Origin: Gordonia namibiensis NBRC 108229
GTDB taxonomy: Bacteria; Actinomycetota; Actinomycetes; Mycobacteriales; Mycobacteriaceae
Direction: 5' to 3'
Assembly (NCBI RefSeq): GCF_000298235.1
Contig: NZ_BAHE01000002.1
Location: forward strand, 186,001 to 250,000
Length of the DNA stretch: 64,000 nt
Within the stretch, counting starts at the first letter, position 1, and each line of letters opens with the position of its first letter. Positions 43,939 to 52,769 of this stretch are shown here, in pieces. The notes under the pieces are model-generated. The model ran no database searches and was not told the DNA's origin. It was given only the letters and a program-made list of their open reading frames with translations. Position numbers and translations under genes: made by a program.

Positions 43939-44741
43939 ACGTCGCCCACCAGGCAGAACCCGGTGCGATGTCCGCCGGTGCCCTGGCGGCGATGACGGTC
44001 CTCGTCCTCGCCGCAGCGATCTACCTCGTAGCCGCACGCCGGTGCCACCGGGAGCCGCGCGGATGGAACCACTGGCGCACCGCGAGCTTCCTCGTCGGGC
44101 TGATCCTGCTGGGATTTGCGTTGCGGCCCAGCATATCCGAATCATTTCCAGACCACATGATCGGCCACCTCCTGCTCGGCATGTTCGCTCCGCTGGGCCT
44201 CGTCCTGGGCGCACCCATGACGCTGCTCCTACGGACCGCGTCACCATCGACGACCCGGCCGCTGGTGCATCTGCTCAGATCCCGGCCGGCCCGCATCCTC
44301 ACACACCCCGCATTCCTGCTCACCGCGGTCATCGGCGGATTGGTTGCGCTCTACTTCACGCCACTGTTCACCATCGCCGACGATCATGCCGCAGTGCATG
44401 CAGCGATCCACGCGCACTTCTTCATCTCCGGTTATCTGTTCGCCTGGATGATCGCCGGCCCCGACCCGGGGCCGGACCGCCCATCGGTGCGGATGCGGAT
44501 CGTGGTTCTCGGTGTCGCGGTTCTCGGGCACGCCGTCGTCGCGCAACTGATCTACGCCGGCCTGTTCGTCGCCGTCGACGCTCCGCCGGATGAGCTCCGG
44601 ACCGGCGGCACCCTCATGTACTACTGGGGCGACATCGCCGAGATCCTGCTGGCCTTGGCGCTCCTACTCACCTGGCGGCCGGACCATCGCGGGACGGCCG
44701 AGAACCGGGGCCGCCCAGCGACGCAGGCCGTCCCCGGGTGA
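43935..44741 (+). CDS. CtaG-type cytochrome c oxidase assembly factor
   Basis: A 268-residue integral membrane protein of the caa3_CtaG family with about seven helices. HMIGHLLLGMFAPLGLVLGAPMTLLLR, the HPAFLL segment, YFTPLF and the HAAIHAHFFISGYLFAWMIAGPDP block are diagnostic. It is thought to help insert copper into the CuA/CuB oxidase. Starts at a GTG overlapping the DUF2243 stop, so the two are co-translated. Confidence 0.9.
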   Translation: MNVAHQAEPGAMSAGALAAMTVLVLAAAIYLVAARRCHREPRGWNHWRTASFLVGLILLGFALRPSISESFPDHMIGHLLLGMFAPLGLVLGAPMTLLLRTASPSTTRPLVHLLRSRPARILTHPAFLLTAVIGGLVALYFTPLFTIADDHAAVHAAIHAHFFISGYLFAWMIAGPDPGPDRPSVRMRIVVLGVAVLGHAVVAQLIYAGLFVAVDAPPDELRTGGTLMYYWGDIAEILLALALLLTWRPDHRGTAENRGRPATQAVPG

Positions 44742-44789
44742 TTTCAAGGCAGTTTGTGCCACCGGCCGGACAAAATTGCACCCGTTTCA

Positions 44790-45662
44790 CTAGGTGAGAT
44801 TTGAGCGATCTGGTCGGTCCACCTTCGGTTCTCGACTCGACACCGGCAAAGTCGCCGACGACAGCAGAGCCAGCTTCTCGGCGTCTGCGCTACCCGGTTC
44901 CGGATGGAAGATGACGAGTTCGAGCCCCGGTGTCCCGTCGATGCTCATCCGCTCCCGGTACAGCGTCATCTCCCCGACCGTCGGATGATCGAACTGCATC
45001 GGGGCGCCGAACTGGGCCTTGACGTCGTGCCGTGCCCAGAGTTCGCGGAACCACGGACTCGCAAGGGACAACTCGCCCACCAGCTCGACGAACCGCGGGT
45101 CGTCGACGTCGGTGCCGACCGCTCGACGCAGGTTGCCGATCAAGCATCGCGTCGAGTTCCGCCAGTCCGGGTACAGGGCTTGATCGGCGGGTTCCAGGAA
45201 CATGTCCCGAAGTTGGTTCCGCCCCACTGCGAACCGCGGCGACAGCGCCGTCGCCGAGGCGTTGGCGACCAGGATGTCGAAGTAGCGGCCCTCGACGTAC
45301 GCGGGCTGACCGAGGCTCTCCACCAGTTTCTGAACGCCCACCGGCACAACCTCTTTGCGAGCACGTCGGCGGGGTCGTCGGGGTTGATCACCGACCAACG
45401 ACAGCAGATAGGCGACGTGGTCGTCGTTGAGCTGAAGGACCCGCGCCAGCGACTCGAGGACCTGCGTCGACGGGTTCCGGTCGCGGCCGCGCTCCAGGCG
45501 CAGGTAATAGTCCGCGCTGATCCCCGCGAGCATCGCGACCTCCTCGCGTCGCAGACCCGGCACGCGTCGCACCCCCATGTCGGGGATGCCCGCCTCTTCC
45601 GGTGTCACGAGCCCGCGGCGAGCCTTCAGATACTCGCCGAGCGTGTTGGGCCGGTTGGTCAT
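44790..45662 (-). CDS. XRE-family regulator with MmyB-like sensor domain
   Basis: A 290-residue regulator. Residues 5-75 form the XRE HTH (LGEYLKARRG, VPGLRREEVAMLAGISADYYLRLERGRDRNPSTQVLESLARVL). The C-terminal two-thirds is the MmyB-type PAS-like ligand domain (PAYVEGRYFDILVANASATALSP ... LRRAVGTDVDDPRFVELVGELSLASPWFRELWARHDV). Such regulators typically sit divergent to a single SDR gene and control it, as here (SDR starts 142 bp away). An upstream extension of the frame of 74 codons is a shadow of the SDR. Confidence 0.93.
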   Translation of the reverse strand: MTNRPNTLGEYLKARRGLVTPEEAGIPDMGVRRVPGLRREEVAMLAGISADYYLRLERGRDRNPSTQVLESLARVLQLNDDHVAYLLSLVGDQPRRPRRRARKEVVPVGVQKLVESLGQPAYVEGRYFDILVANASATALSPRFAVGRNQLRDMFLEPADQALYPDWRNSTRCLIGNLRRAVGTDVDDPRFVELVGELSLASPWFRELWARHDVKAQFGAPMQFDHPTVGEMTLYRERMSIDGTPGLELVIFHPEPGSADAEKLALLSSATLPVSSREPKVDRPDRSNLT

Positions 45663-45804
45663 GCCATTCAGCCTAGGTCGAGCCGCGCGGATGAAAGGGG
45701 GTCCTGCCACACCCTGGGACAGCCGGAGCACTGCCGAATCGCGCGGCGCATCCATAGCGTCGACGACACGGCCCACCTCGGGCACAGACGGAAGGGATCC
45801 ACTC

Positions 45805-46497
45805 ATGACAGTCACGCTCATCACCGGGGCCAACAAGGGAATCGGTTTCGAGACGGCCCGCCGGCTGACCCGGCTCGGACACACCGTCTACATCGGCGCG
45901 CGCGACACCGAGCGGGGTGAGAAGGCCGCCGCCGAAGCCGGTGCGCGGTTCGTGCAACTCGACGTCACCGACGATTCGTCGGTCGCCGGCGCGCTCGCCC
46001 GGATCGACGCTCTCGAGGGACGCCTCGACGTACTGGTGCACAATGCCGGAATCTCCGGGGACTGGATCGTCGACGGTCCGACCGCCGCGCGGGTCTTCGA
46101 CACCAACGCCGTGGGCATCGTCCGGGTCACCGAGGCGGCACTTCCACTGCTCCGCGAATCCGATCACCCACGGGTCGTCACGGTGTCCAGCAGTGCCGGA
46201 TCGTTCTGGGCGGTGACGAACCCCGATCGTCCCGAACACGGTTTGACCGCCACGCTGTACGCGGCGTCGAAATCCGCGGCGACGATGCTCACGCTCCAGT
46301 ATTCGAAGGCCGAACCGGCGATCAAGTTCAACGCGGTCGAACCCGGCTTCACCGCGACCGACATGACGGCCTCGACCGGAATGACCGGCGGACGGCCCGC
46401 CGAGGACAGTGCACGTACCGTCGTGCGCCTGGCGACGATCGGCCCCGACGGACCGACCGGAACCCTGCAGGACGAGAACGGAATCCTCCCCTGGTGA
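45805..46497 (+). CDS. short-chain dehydrogenase/reductase
   Basis: A 230-residue SDR similar to plant-type carbonyl reductases. TGANKGIG dinucleotide motif, LDVTDDSS, HNAGI, catalytic SSSAGS and YAASKSA. The second-strand GARD suggests NADP(H). ATG has GAAGGGA upstream. Divergent from the MmyB-like regulator, which is expected to control it. Probable role: reducing xenobiotic ketones or quinones; not provable here. Confidence 0.92.
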   Translation: MTVTLITGANKGIGFETARRLTRLGHTVYIGARDTERGEKAAAEAGARFVQLDVTDDSSVAGALARIDALEGRLDVLVHNAGISGDWIVDGPTAARVFDTNAVGIVRVTEAALPLLRESDHPRVVTVSSSAGSFWAVTNPDRPEHGLTATLYAASKSAATMLTLQYSKAEPAIKFNAVEPGFTATDMTASTGMTGGRPAEDSARTVVRLATIGPDGPTGTLQDENGILPW

Positions 46498-46537
46498 TGG
46501 CGGGTTTGGAGGCCGGTCAACGGGGTTACGCTGAGAC

Positions 46538-47284
46538 ATGGTCTTCCAACGCGATGTCGCACCCGGAATCCATCGCCTCGAACACGCGTACACCAACCAG
46601 TACCTGGTCGAGGACGGCGACCGACTGGTGCTCGTCGACGCCGGACTGCCCCGCTCGTACGGGCCCCTGGTCGACGCGATCCATCACCTGGGTCGCGACG
46701 TCGATGCGGTGTCCGCGCTGATCATCACCCATGGGCACTTCGATCACGTGGGCACCGCACGGCGCCTGGCCAAACACTGGCGCATACCGGTGCACATCCA
46801 TCACGACGACGCGTGGCTCGCAGCTCATCCCTATCGGTACGCGCACCAGAACGCCACCCGGTTCGGGGTTCCGCTGCGCAACCCGCCATCGTGGAAACTG
46901 CTCGGCCGCATGGCTTCAGCCGGAGCCTTCCAGGTCCGCGGAGTCGACGAGGCCCAGGTGTCCACCTTCGGCGAAGCCGCCGAACTCCCGGGGAAGGCCA
47001 CGGTGGTGCCGACCCCTGGACACACCTTCGGCCACGTCTCCCTGCACTTCCCCGACCGCGACGCGGTGATCTCCGGCGACGCACTGGTCACCCTCGACCC
47101 CTACACCGGGGCACACGGGCCCCGGTTGATCGCCGGGTCCGCGACCGCCGACCTAGAGCGGAACCGAGCATCGCTCGACGCCCTCGCGAGCACCGGCGCG
47201 AAGTCCGTCCTGCCCGGGCACGGCGTCCCGTGGCACCACGGTGTGGCGGCGGCCGTGGAGCGCGCCCGCCACACCGACAGCTGA
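46538..47284 (+). CDS. metallo-beta-lactamase-fold hydrolase
   Basis: A 248-residue MBL-fold protein with all metal ligands: THGHFDHVG (HxHxDH), TPGHTFGH (third His), SGDALVT (bridging Asp) and a terminal LPGHG (last His). Resembles glyoxalase-II or lactonase-like hydrolases without a specific marker. Starts 40 nt after the SDR, and is possibly co-transcribed with it. Confidence 0.9.
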   Translation: MVFQRDVAPGIHRLEHAYTNQYLVEDGDRLVLVDAGLPRSYGPLVDAIHHLGRDVDAVSALIITHGHFDHVGTARRLAKHWRIPVHIHHDDAWLAAHPYRYAHQNATRFGVPLRNPPSWKLLGRMASAGAFQVRGVDEAQVSTFGEAAELPGKATVVPTPGHTFGHVSLHFPDRDAVISGDALVTLDPYTGAHGPRLIAGSATADLERNRASLDALASTGAKSVLPGHGVPWHHGVAAAVERARHTDS

Positions 47285-47304
47285 CACCGGTCGGTCCGCC
47301 CTAC

Positions 47305-48477
47305 TCAGTCGAGACGTTCGTAGATCGTCGCGTTCGCGAGACCGCCTGCCTCACACATCGTCTGAAGCAGGTACCGCCCACCCCGTTGCTCGAGGGCGTT
47401 CAGGCCGGTGGTGGCAAGTCGGGCTCCGCTGGCTCCCAGCGGGTGACCGAGGGCGATCGCCCCGCCGTTGACGTTCACCTTGTCCAGGTCGACGCCGAGC
47501 TCCTGGGCCCAGGCCAGTACGACCGGCGCGAAGGCCTCGTTGACCTCGAACAGGTCGATGTCGTCCAGGTCGAGTCCGCTGCGCGCGAGCACCTTCCGGG
47601 TCGCCGGGATGATGGCGGTGAGCATCAGGAGCGGATCGTCGCCGGCCACCGCGATCGTGTGGACCCGTGCCCGCGGGCGCAGTCCCAACTCCGCCGCCTT
47701 CTCCTCGCTCATGACGAGGACGGCGGCCGACCCGTCGCTGATCTGGCTGGCACTGGCGGCGGTGATCTTCCAGTCGATCTCGGGGAACCGCTGCGCGATC
47801 GCCTCGTCGTAGTACGCGGGTCGGAGGCCACCCAGACTCTCGAGGGTGCTGCCCACCCGAATCCCCTCGTCGGCGGTCAACCCGGCGATCGGTGCGAGCT
47901 CGGCGTCGAACAACCCGTTCTTGGTCGCCTGCGCCGCCAGTTCGTGTGCGCGCAGGGAGAACTCGTCGATCGCGGTGCGGGAGATGTCCCATCGCGCGGC
48001 GATCAGTTCGGCGGAGATGCCCTGCCCGACAAGTCCATCCGGGTAGCGGTCGTCGAACGCGACACCGTTCAGGTCCGACGCCCCCACCGCGGCCGAGCCC
48101 ATCGGCACCCGAGACATCGATTCGACTCCCGCGGCCACGACCACGTCGTAGGTGCCCGCGATGACCCCCTGGGCGGCGAACGCGATCGCCTGCTGTCCGC
48201 TGCCGCACTGGCGGTCGATCGACACACCGGGTACCGACTCCGGATAGCCCGCCGCCAGCAGGGCACGCCGTGCGATGTTGAAGCTCTGCTCACCCACTTG
48301 ACTGACGACTCCGGTGATGACGTCGTCGATCTCCGCGGGATCGATGCCTGTGCGGTCGACGATCGCCCGGAGACTGTGTGCGAGAAGGTCGACCGGATGG
48401 ATGTCGTGCAGCCCACCCGAGGGCTTCCCTTTCCCGATCGGAGTGCGCACCGCGTCCACGATGACTGCAGTTGCCAT
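47305..48477 (-). CDS. acetyl-CoA acyltransferase (thiolase)
   Basis: A 390-residue thiolase of the FadA type, cleaving 3-oxoacyl-CoA in beta-oxidation. N-terminal VDAVRTPIGKGKPSGG, nucleophile Cys in DRQCGSGQQA, NEAFAPV, GGAIALGHPLGASGAR with the catalytic His, and CEAGGLANA with the second Cys (in place of the usual CIGGGQG). Overall similar to steroid/side-chain thiolases of mycobacteria. Divergent from an HxlR regulator with a strong operator in between, which likely represses it. Confidence 0.92.
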   Translation of the reverse strand: MATAVIVDAVRTPIGKGKPSGGLHDIHPVDLLAHSLRAIVDRTGIDPAEIDDVITGVVSQVGEQSFNIARRALLAAGYPESVPGVSIDRQCGSGQQAIAFAAQGVIAGTYDVVVAAGVESMSRVPMGSAAVGASDLNGVAFDDRYPDGLVGQGISAELIAARWDISRTAIDEFSLRAHELAAQATKNGLFDAELAPIAGLTADEGIRVGSTLESLGGLRPAYYDEAIAQRFPEIDWKITAASASQISDGSAAVLVMSEEKAAELGLRPRARVHTIAVAGDDPLLMLTAIIPATRKVLARSGLDLDDIDLFEVNEAFAPVVLAWAQELGVDLDKVNVNGGAIALGHPLGASGARLATTGLNALEQRGGRYLLQTMCEAGGLANATIYERLD

Positions 48478-48537
48478 GTCTGACCTCCATCTAGGTGGAT
48501 CGTCGCCGACGATCCGCAGGTGGCTGACTTTTGTCGG

Positions 48538-48568
48538 CCATAGTCAGAGATCTACGCCCTGACTATGG
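48538..48568. promoter_or_regulatory. HxlR operator: 10-bp perfect inverted repeat
   Basis: CCATAGTCAG and CTGACTATGG are perfect inverse complements separated by 11 bp, so the site spans 31 bp. It sits in the 120-bp gap between the divergent thiolase and HxlR genes, 30 bp before the HxlR start. The symmetric, dimer-sized dyad is what a winged-helix HxlR dimer would bind. The GACTATGG arm overlaps a possible promoter. Confidence 0.7.
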
Positions 48569-48597
48569 TTCTGTCAAGCCAGGGTAGGATGGATCAC

Positions 48598-49071
48598 ATG
48601 ATGAAGTTGGTGGGACCGCTCGCGGAACGTGACCGGTGGGAGGCGACGCACTGCTCGATCGCCAAGGCGGTCGAGCTGGTCGGCACCCGATCGGCGATCC
48701 TGATCCTGCGCGAGGCGTTCTACGGCGCGACCCGGTTCGACCAGTTCGCCCGCCGTGTCGGCATCACCGATGCGGTCGCGTCGGCCCGGTTGAAGGAGCT
48801 CACCGAGGCGGGTGTCTTCACGAAGGTGCCCTATCAAGAGCCTGGCCAGCGGGTCCGTTACGAGTATCTGCTCACCGCCATGGGCCGGGATCTCTTCCCG
48901 GTTGTCATGTCGCTCTGGCAGTGGGGCAATGACCATCTCCAGCCCGACGGCGCACCGCTAACGGTCACCGACGCGTCCCACAGTCCGGTTCGGGTCGGGG
49001 TGGTGACGGGCGAGCAGAAGACCCTCGACCCCGAGGATGTCGAGGTGAGGGTCAACCGCTCGGTGCGCTGA
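48598..49071 (+). CDS. HxlR-family transcriptional regulator
   Basis: A 157-residue winged-helix regulator. CSIAKAVELVGTRSAILILREAFYGATRFDQFARRVGITDAVASARLKELTEAGVF is the family core (Cys at the N-terminal helix, W replaced by S in the TxRSAILI helix), and the wing reads VRYEYLLTAMG. The C-terminal tail of 50 residues is longer than usual and resembles the tail of fatty-acid/steroid-linked HxlR proteins. I chose the ATG at 48598; another at 48589 has a too-close ribosome binding site. Probably controls the divergent thiolase. Confidence 0.9.
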   Translation: MMKLVGPLAERDRWEATHCSIAKAVELVGTRSAILILREAFYGATRFDQFARRVGITDAVASARLKELTEAGVFTKVPYQEPGQRVRYEYLLTAMGRDLFPVVMSLWQWGNDHLQPDGAPLTVTDASHSPVRVGVVTGEQKTLDPEDVEVRVNRSVR

Positions 49072-49219
49072 GCGCCCGGTCACGGATTCGTCGCAAGACG
49101 GATCCACCTGATAGTCTCGGGCTCACGTTCACGCGGTGCTGTAACCCGCTTGTTGAACCAGAGGCCGGGACGCTTACAGGAACCCCCGGTCTTGTCCAAA
49201 CTTCCGCGGGCCCGGCGAC
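49072..49219. other. structured gap between converging HxlR and aldehyde dehydrogenase genes
   Basis: 148 bp without a gene. TGTAA (49140-49144) pairs with TTACA (49174-49178) and CCGGG (49165-49169) pairs with CCCGG (49185-49189). The second helix would cross the first, a pseudoknot-like layout. There is no T-run on either strand. It could be a small RNA or a two-way terminator; evidence is weak. Confidence 0.25.
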
Positions 49220-50596
49220 CTACTTCGCTGCCGTGCGCCGCAGCTTGGTGTTGACGAATTCGCCCAGGCCCCAGCGTCCGAGTTCACGGCCGTAACCCGA
49301 ACGCTTGACGCCGCCGAACGGCAGGCCCGGCAGGGTGGTGCCGTGCTCGTTCACGTAGGCCATGCCCACCTCGAGCCGGTCGGCGACCTCCTCGGCCTTC
49401 GCGGTGTCGGTGCTCCACACCGACCCACTCAGACCGAACTCCACATCATTGGCCAACGCCACGGCCTCCTCCGCCGAGGACACCTTGTACACCATGGCCA
49501 CCGGGCCGAAGATCTCCTCGGAGTATGCGTCCATGTCGGGCGTGATGTCGGTCAGCACGGTCGGCTGGAAGAAAGCGCCGTCGCGATCGATCACAGCGCC
49601 GCCGGTCCGTAGCGTCGCACCCTGGTCGACCGCGGTCTTGACCTGGTCGGCGACGGTGTCGCGCGCCGAGATCGATGACAGCGGCCCCATACGCGTGGAC
49701 GAGTCACCCGGGTCCCCCACCTTCGTCGCCTCGAACTTCTCGACGAGTCCTTGCACGAAGTCGTCGTAGAGCTCCTCGAGCACGATGAACCGCTTGGGCG
49801 AGTTGCAGGCCTGTCCCGCATTCGACAGGCGGGCCCGCGCGGCGATCGTGGTGGTTCGGTCCATGTCGGCGGAGTCGAGCAGGATGAACGGGTCCGAGCC
49901 GCCCAGCTCGAGGACCGACTTCTTGAGGTTCTCGGCGGCGACCTTGGCCACGGCTGCGCCGGCTCCCTCGCTGCCGGTCAGCGACACCCCGCGGATGGCT
50001 GGATGCGCCAGAAGCTCCGCGACCTGGCCGCTGCTCGCGTACACGTTCGCATAGACATCGTCCGGCACCCCGGCATCGTGCAGGATCTCGGCCATCAGCG
50101 CCGACGATGCCGCGCAGATCGATGCGTGCTTGAGGATGACGGTGTTACCGGCCAACAGGTTCGGAGCAGCGAATCGGGCCACCTGGTAGTAGGGGTAGTT
50201 CCACGGCATCACACCGACCAGCGGTCCGATCGGCGCCGTCTGGACGATCGACGACTCGGCGCCCTGGGGATCCAGTTCCTCGCTGACCAGGAGATCCGGG
50301 CCGTGTTCGGCGTACCAGCGGTAGATGTCGGCGGCGAGCTGCACCTCACCTGCCGCCTCCTTGGCCGGCTTGCCCATCTCGGTCGTGATCGTCGATGCCA
50401 GTTCGTCGGCCCGCTTCTCGTACAGGTCCGCGGTCCGGGACAGGATGGCCGCACGCTCCGCGACGTCGGTGCGTCGCCAGCTCTCGAAGGCTTCGAGCGA
50501 TCGTGCCGCGAGTCCGTCGATCTCGTTGTCGGCGAGTCCGGGGAACTCCCGATCCGTGACGCCTGTGGTGGGATTCGCGGTGACGTAGGTGCTCAC
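49220..50596 (-). CDS. gabD: NAD(P)-dependent aldehyde dehydrogenase (succinate-semialdehyde-dehydrogenase-like)
   Basis: A 458-residue ALDH. Motifs: MPWNYPYYQ, LKHASICAASS, GVSLTGSEGAG (cofactor), LELGGSDPFI with the general-base Glu, NAGQACNSPKRFIV with the catalytic Cys, and EIFGPVAMVYKV. Length and the short N-terminus fit the GabD1-type succinate semialdehyde dehydrogenases of mycobacteria. The GTG (VSTYVTAN) with AAGGA about 9 nt upstream is chosen because the longer frame is basic and Pro/Arg-rich. It ends facing HxlR. Confidence 0.88.
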   Translation of the reverse strand: MSTYVTANPTTGVTDREFPGLADNEIDGLAARSLEAFESWRRTDVAERAAILSRTADLYEKRADELASTITTEMGKPAKEAAGEVQLAADIYRWYAEHGPDLLVSEELDPQGAESSIVQTAPIGPLVGVMPWNYPYYQVARFAAPNLLAGNTVILKHASICAASSALMAEILHDAGVPDDVYANVYASSGQVAELLAHPAIRGVSLTGSEGAGAAVAKVAAENLKKSVLELGGSDPFILLDSADMDRTTTIAARARLSNAGQACNSPKRFIVLEELYDDFVQGLVEKFEATKVGDPGDSSTRMGPLSSISARDTVADQVKTAVDQGATLRTGGAVIDRDGAFFQPTVLTDITPDMDAYSEEIFGPVAMVYKVSSAEEAVALANDVEFGLSGSVWSTDTAKAEEVADRLEVGMAYVNEHGTTLPGLPFGGVKRSGYGRELGRWGLGEFVNTKLRRTAAK

Positions 50597-50894
50597 AGAG
50601 AACCGTCCTTCCGATGTCGGTGGTTCTGGTCGGCTGCGTTGATGGGCCCACACGATGGGGCGCAGCCCGAGTCTCGAACGGGTACCCGCGCGACCTCGGC
50701 GCAAACACGAACACCGCGGGCCCGCTCGCCACGCCGCGCTCCTCCGTTCGGACGAAACTCGGTGAAACCCAGGTCGCGAACACGCGGACACTCGTCCCAA
50801 ACCTCGGCGGGTCGGCGACGTCTAGTACATGATTGAGCGGATATCGCCGACGCGGAGCGTGGGGGCGCACCGTCGGAAAGCAGTAGGGGGAGAA
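50597..50894. promoter_or_regulatory. divergent promoter region between ALDH and mycolyltransferase genes
   Basis: 298 bp between two divergent starts. I see no gene. A GGGGGAGAA ribosome binding site ends the region on the + side. No clear palindrome. Confidence 0.4.
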
Positions 50895-51896
50895 ATGTCG
50901 ATCTGGCAGAGAGCCGTCGTCCTCGCATGCGCGGGTGTCGTCGCCGTGACCGGAAGTCTGACCGTCGGGGGGTCGGTCGCCGCTGCGCCGAGCGATGGGT
51001 CGAGTCGTGAGGTGTCACGCGTGCTGTCCGTGTCGCCGACGACGCCGACGCGTTCGACCGTGACGGTCTATTCGGCCGCGATGGAGCGACCCGTCCGTGT
51101 CAGCGTGCTACTCCCCCGAGACCGTGAGAAGCCCCGCCCGACTCTGTACCTCCTCGACGGGATCGACGGCGGCATCTACACCAACTACACGCAGAGCGGT
51201 TGGACGTTCCAGACCGACATCGTGAAGTTCATGGCGGACAAACCGGTCAACGTGGTCATGCCCATCGGCGGGATGGCCGCCTACTACACCGATTGGCAGA
51301 AACCGGATCCTGTTCTGGGACGGAACAAATGGGAGACGTTCCTGACCAAGGAGCTGCCCCCGCTGATCGACAAACGCTTCAACGGCAACGGCCGGAATGT
51401 CATCGGGGGGCTGTCGATGGGCGCGTTGGGCGCGATGTCGATCGCCGTCCGTCACCCCGACCTCTATCGCGGTGTGGCAGCGTTCAGCGGCTGCCTCGAC
51501 CAGGGCGCTCCCGAGTACCGTCAGGCCACGGCCGCGTCGGTGTCGACCCGAGGCGGCAACCCCGACAACATGTGGGGCCCGGTGGGCCACTCGACGTGGG
51601 ACGACCACAATCCGGCCGCTCACGTGGACGCGCTGAAGGGCAAGCCGGTCTACGTCGCCGTCGGCAACGGCCTGCCCGATCCGTCGCTGGGAATCGCCGG
51701 CCTCGCCTCCCCGGTGGGCGGTGTACTCGAAGGTGTTGTTCTCCAGTGCACACAGAGTTTCAAGCGCCGGGCCGATGCCGCAGGCGTCAAGGTCACCTAC
51801 GACTTCAGATCCGGACTGCACTCCTGGGGCTACTGGAACGAAGACCTACACCGTGCGTGGCCGACCATCGCCAGGGGACTCGGCGTTCCACGCTGA
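50895..51896 (+). CDS. secreted mycolyltransferase (antigen 85-like esterase)
   Basis: A 333-residue exported esterase D-fold protein. Signal peptide with cleavage near VAAAPS (residues about 30-33). Catalytic GGLSMGALGAM (Ser), the LPRDREKPRPTLYLLDGIDGG strand, NMWGP, and GLHSWGYWNEDL with the catalytic His follow the corynebacterial Cmt/mycobacterial Ag85 plan. It transfers mycolic acids between trehalose esters and arabinogalactan outside the membrane. Its presence is the best single sign that the host makes mycolic acids. ATG with GGGGGAG 4-5 nt upstream. Confidence 0.92.
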   Translation: MSIWQRAVVLACAGVVAVTGSLTVGGSVAAAPSDGSSREVSRVLSVSPTTPTRSTVTVYSAAMERPVRVSVLLPRDREKPRPTLYLLDGIDGGIYTNYTQSGWTFQTDIVKFMADKPVNVVMPIGGMAAYYTDWQKPDPVLGRNKWETFLTKELPPLIDKRFNGNGRNVIGGLSMGALGAMSIAVRHPDLYRGVAAFSGCLDQGAPEYRQATAASVSTRGGNPDNMWGPVGHSTWDDHNPAAHVDALKGKPVYVAVGNGLPDPSLGIAGLASPVGGVLEGVVLQCTQSFKRRADAAGVKVTYDFRSGLHSWGYWNEDLHRAWPTIARGLGVPR

Positions 51897-51912
51897 CAGG
51901 GTCTGCCCAGAA

Positions 51913-51955
51913 CTGTGCGTGGGACCGGGCGCGTCGCGCCCGGTCCCACGCACAG
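51913..51955. terminator. 20-bp perfect hairpin between convergent genes
   Basis: CTGTGCGTGGGACCGGGCGC is followed, after a 3-nt loop (GTC), by its perfect inverse complement. The stem lies 16 nt after the mycolyltransferase stop and 6 nt beyond the stop of the opposing gene. No T-run, as is common in actinobacteria. A very stable two-way terminator. Confidence 0.85.
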
Positions 51956-51961
51956 GTGTGA

Positions 51962-52414
51962 CTATCCGGCGGTGAGCGCAGCTCGTCGGGATCGGCTGCG
52001 GACCGGCCGATGCACTCCGGCCGGTGCCTGCCGGAGGTCGAGTGTCCGGCGAGCCACCTGGAGGTGATGGCGGGCTATTCCCAACGCGGCGTGGTAACCG
52101 ACCCGGAACTCGCTGTCGTCGGCGTCGGCGGCCCACCGCCCCTCCCGATCGAGACGATCCAGGAGTCCCTGGATGATGTCGAAGTCCCGGCGCAGACCCC
52201 CTGAGACCACAGCTGCGCCGACGAACGCGTCGGGACGGAGAGACTCGGTCGTGATCTCGTCGAGGACGCAGACGCGAGCGAATGTCATGCCTGCCCGGAA
52301 TCCCCGAAGCAGCTCGGACTGCGGCCGCTCGACCGCGGCCAGCGTCGAGAAACGGTCGTGGAGATAGGTGAGGACCTCTGCGAGATGCGTGTTCTGTTCC
52401 ACGTCATCCCACAT
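51962..52414 (-). CDS. hypothetical protein, helical
   Basis: A 150-residue soluble protein I do not recognise. The N-terminal half is helical and acidic (EQNTHLAEVLTYLHDRFSTLAAVERPQSELLRGFRAGMTFARVCVLDEI), the middle reads LRRDFDIIQGLLDRLD and YHAALGIARHHLQVARRTLDL, and the C-terminal 25 residues are basic. No cysteine motif. I chose the ATG with AACGGAAGA upstream; an in-frame start 13 codons earlier is basic. It stands alone, convergent with the mycolyltransferase. Confidence 0.6.
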   Translation of the reverse strand: MWDDVEQNTHLAEVLTYLHDRFSTLAAVERPQSELLRGFRAGMTFARVCVLDEITTESLRPDAFVGAAVVSGGLRRDFDIIQGLLDRLDREGRWAADADDSEFRVGYHAALGIARHHLQVARRTLDLRQAPAGVHRPVRSRSRRAALTAG

Positions 52415-52706
52415 TCTTCCGTTTTCGGATGATCGAGCTGTCTTCGCTCGCACGCTTCTTCTCGCGCCTCAATTTCAATTCTTGGCGCCGTTTTTTCGAA
52501 CTGGAATTCTTTTCTGCCATGATTCCTCGCTGACATGAATGATGAAGTGAGGTTGGAGACCCACTCACCTCCGTGACCATAGCCCAGAAAAAATAAAAGT
52601 CCAGTCGCCGCCCATCGCGGCTCGTCTCTACCGCTCCGCAGCACTGGGTGTCACTTAATAACCTGCACCGCAGTTGCTTTCGAAGTAGAGCAGGCCCAGG
52701 AAGGAA

Positions 52707-52731
52707 GCCGACTGGCTTTTATATTTTTTTC
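52707..52731 (+). terminator. small hairpin plus T-rich run
   Basis: AAGCC-GACT-GGCTT (5-bp stem) followed directly by TTATATTTTTTT. Short stem but a long U-run on the + strand, in a genome where U-runs are rare. Position 60-80 nt before the next start codon suggests attenuation or the end of a small RNA. Confidence 0.4.
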
Positions 52732-52747
52732 GGCTAGAGTCCGTGTC

Positions 52748-52769
52748 ACCGGCCCGACCGGCCGGTTTT
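52748..52769 (+). terminator. 7-bp GC-rich hairpin with T4 run in the leader of 52790
   Basis: ACCGGCC-CGACC-GGCCGGT followed by TTTC, ending 20 nt before the GTG start of the next gene. Classical intrinsic terminator form; because it lies inside the probable leader it could work as an attenuator. Confidence 0.5.
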
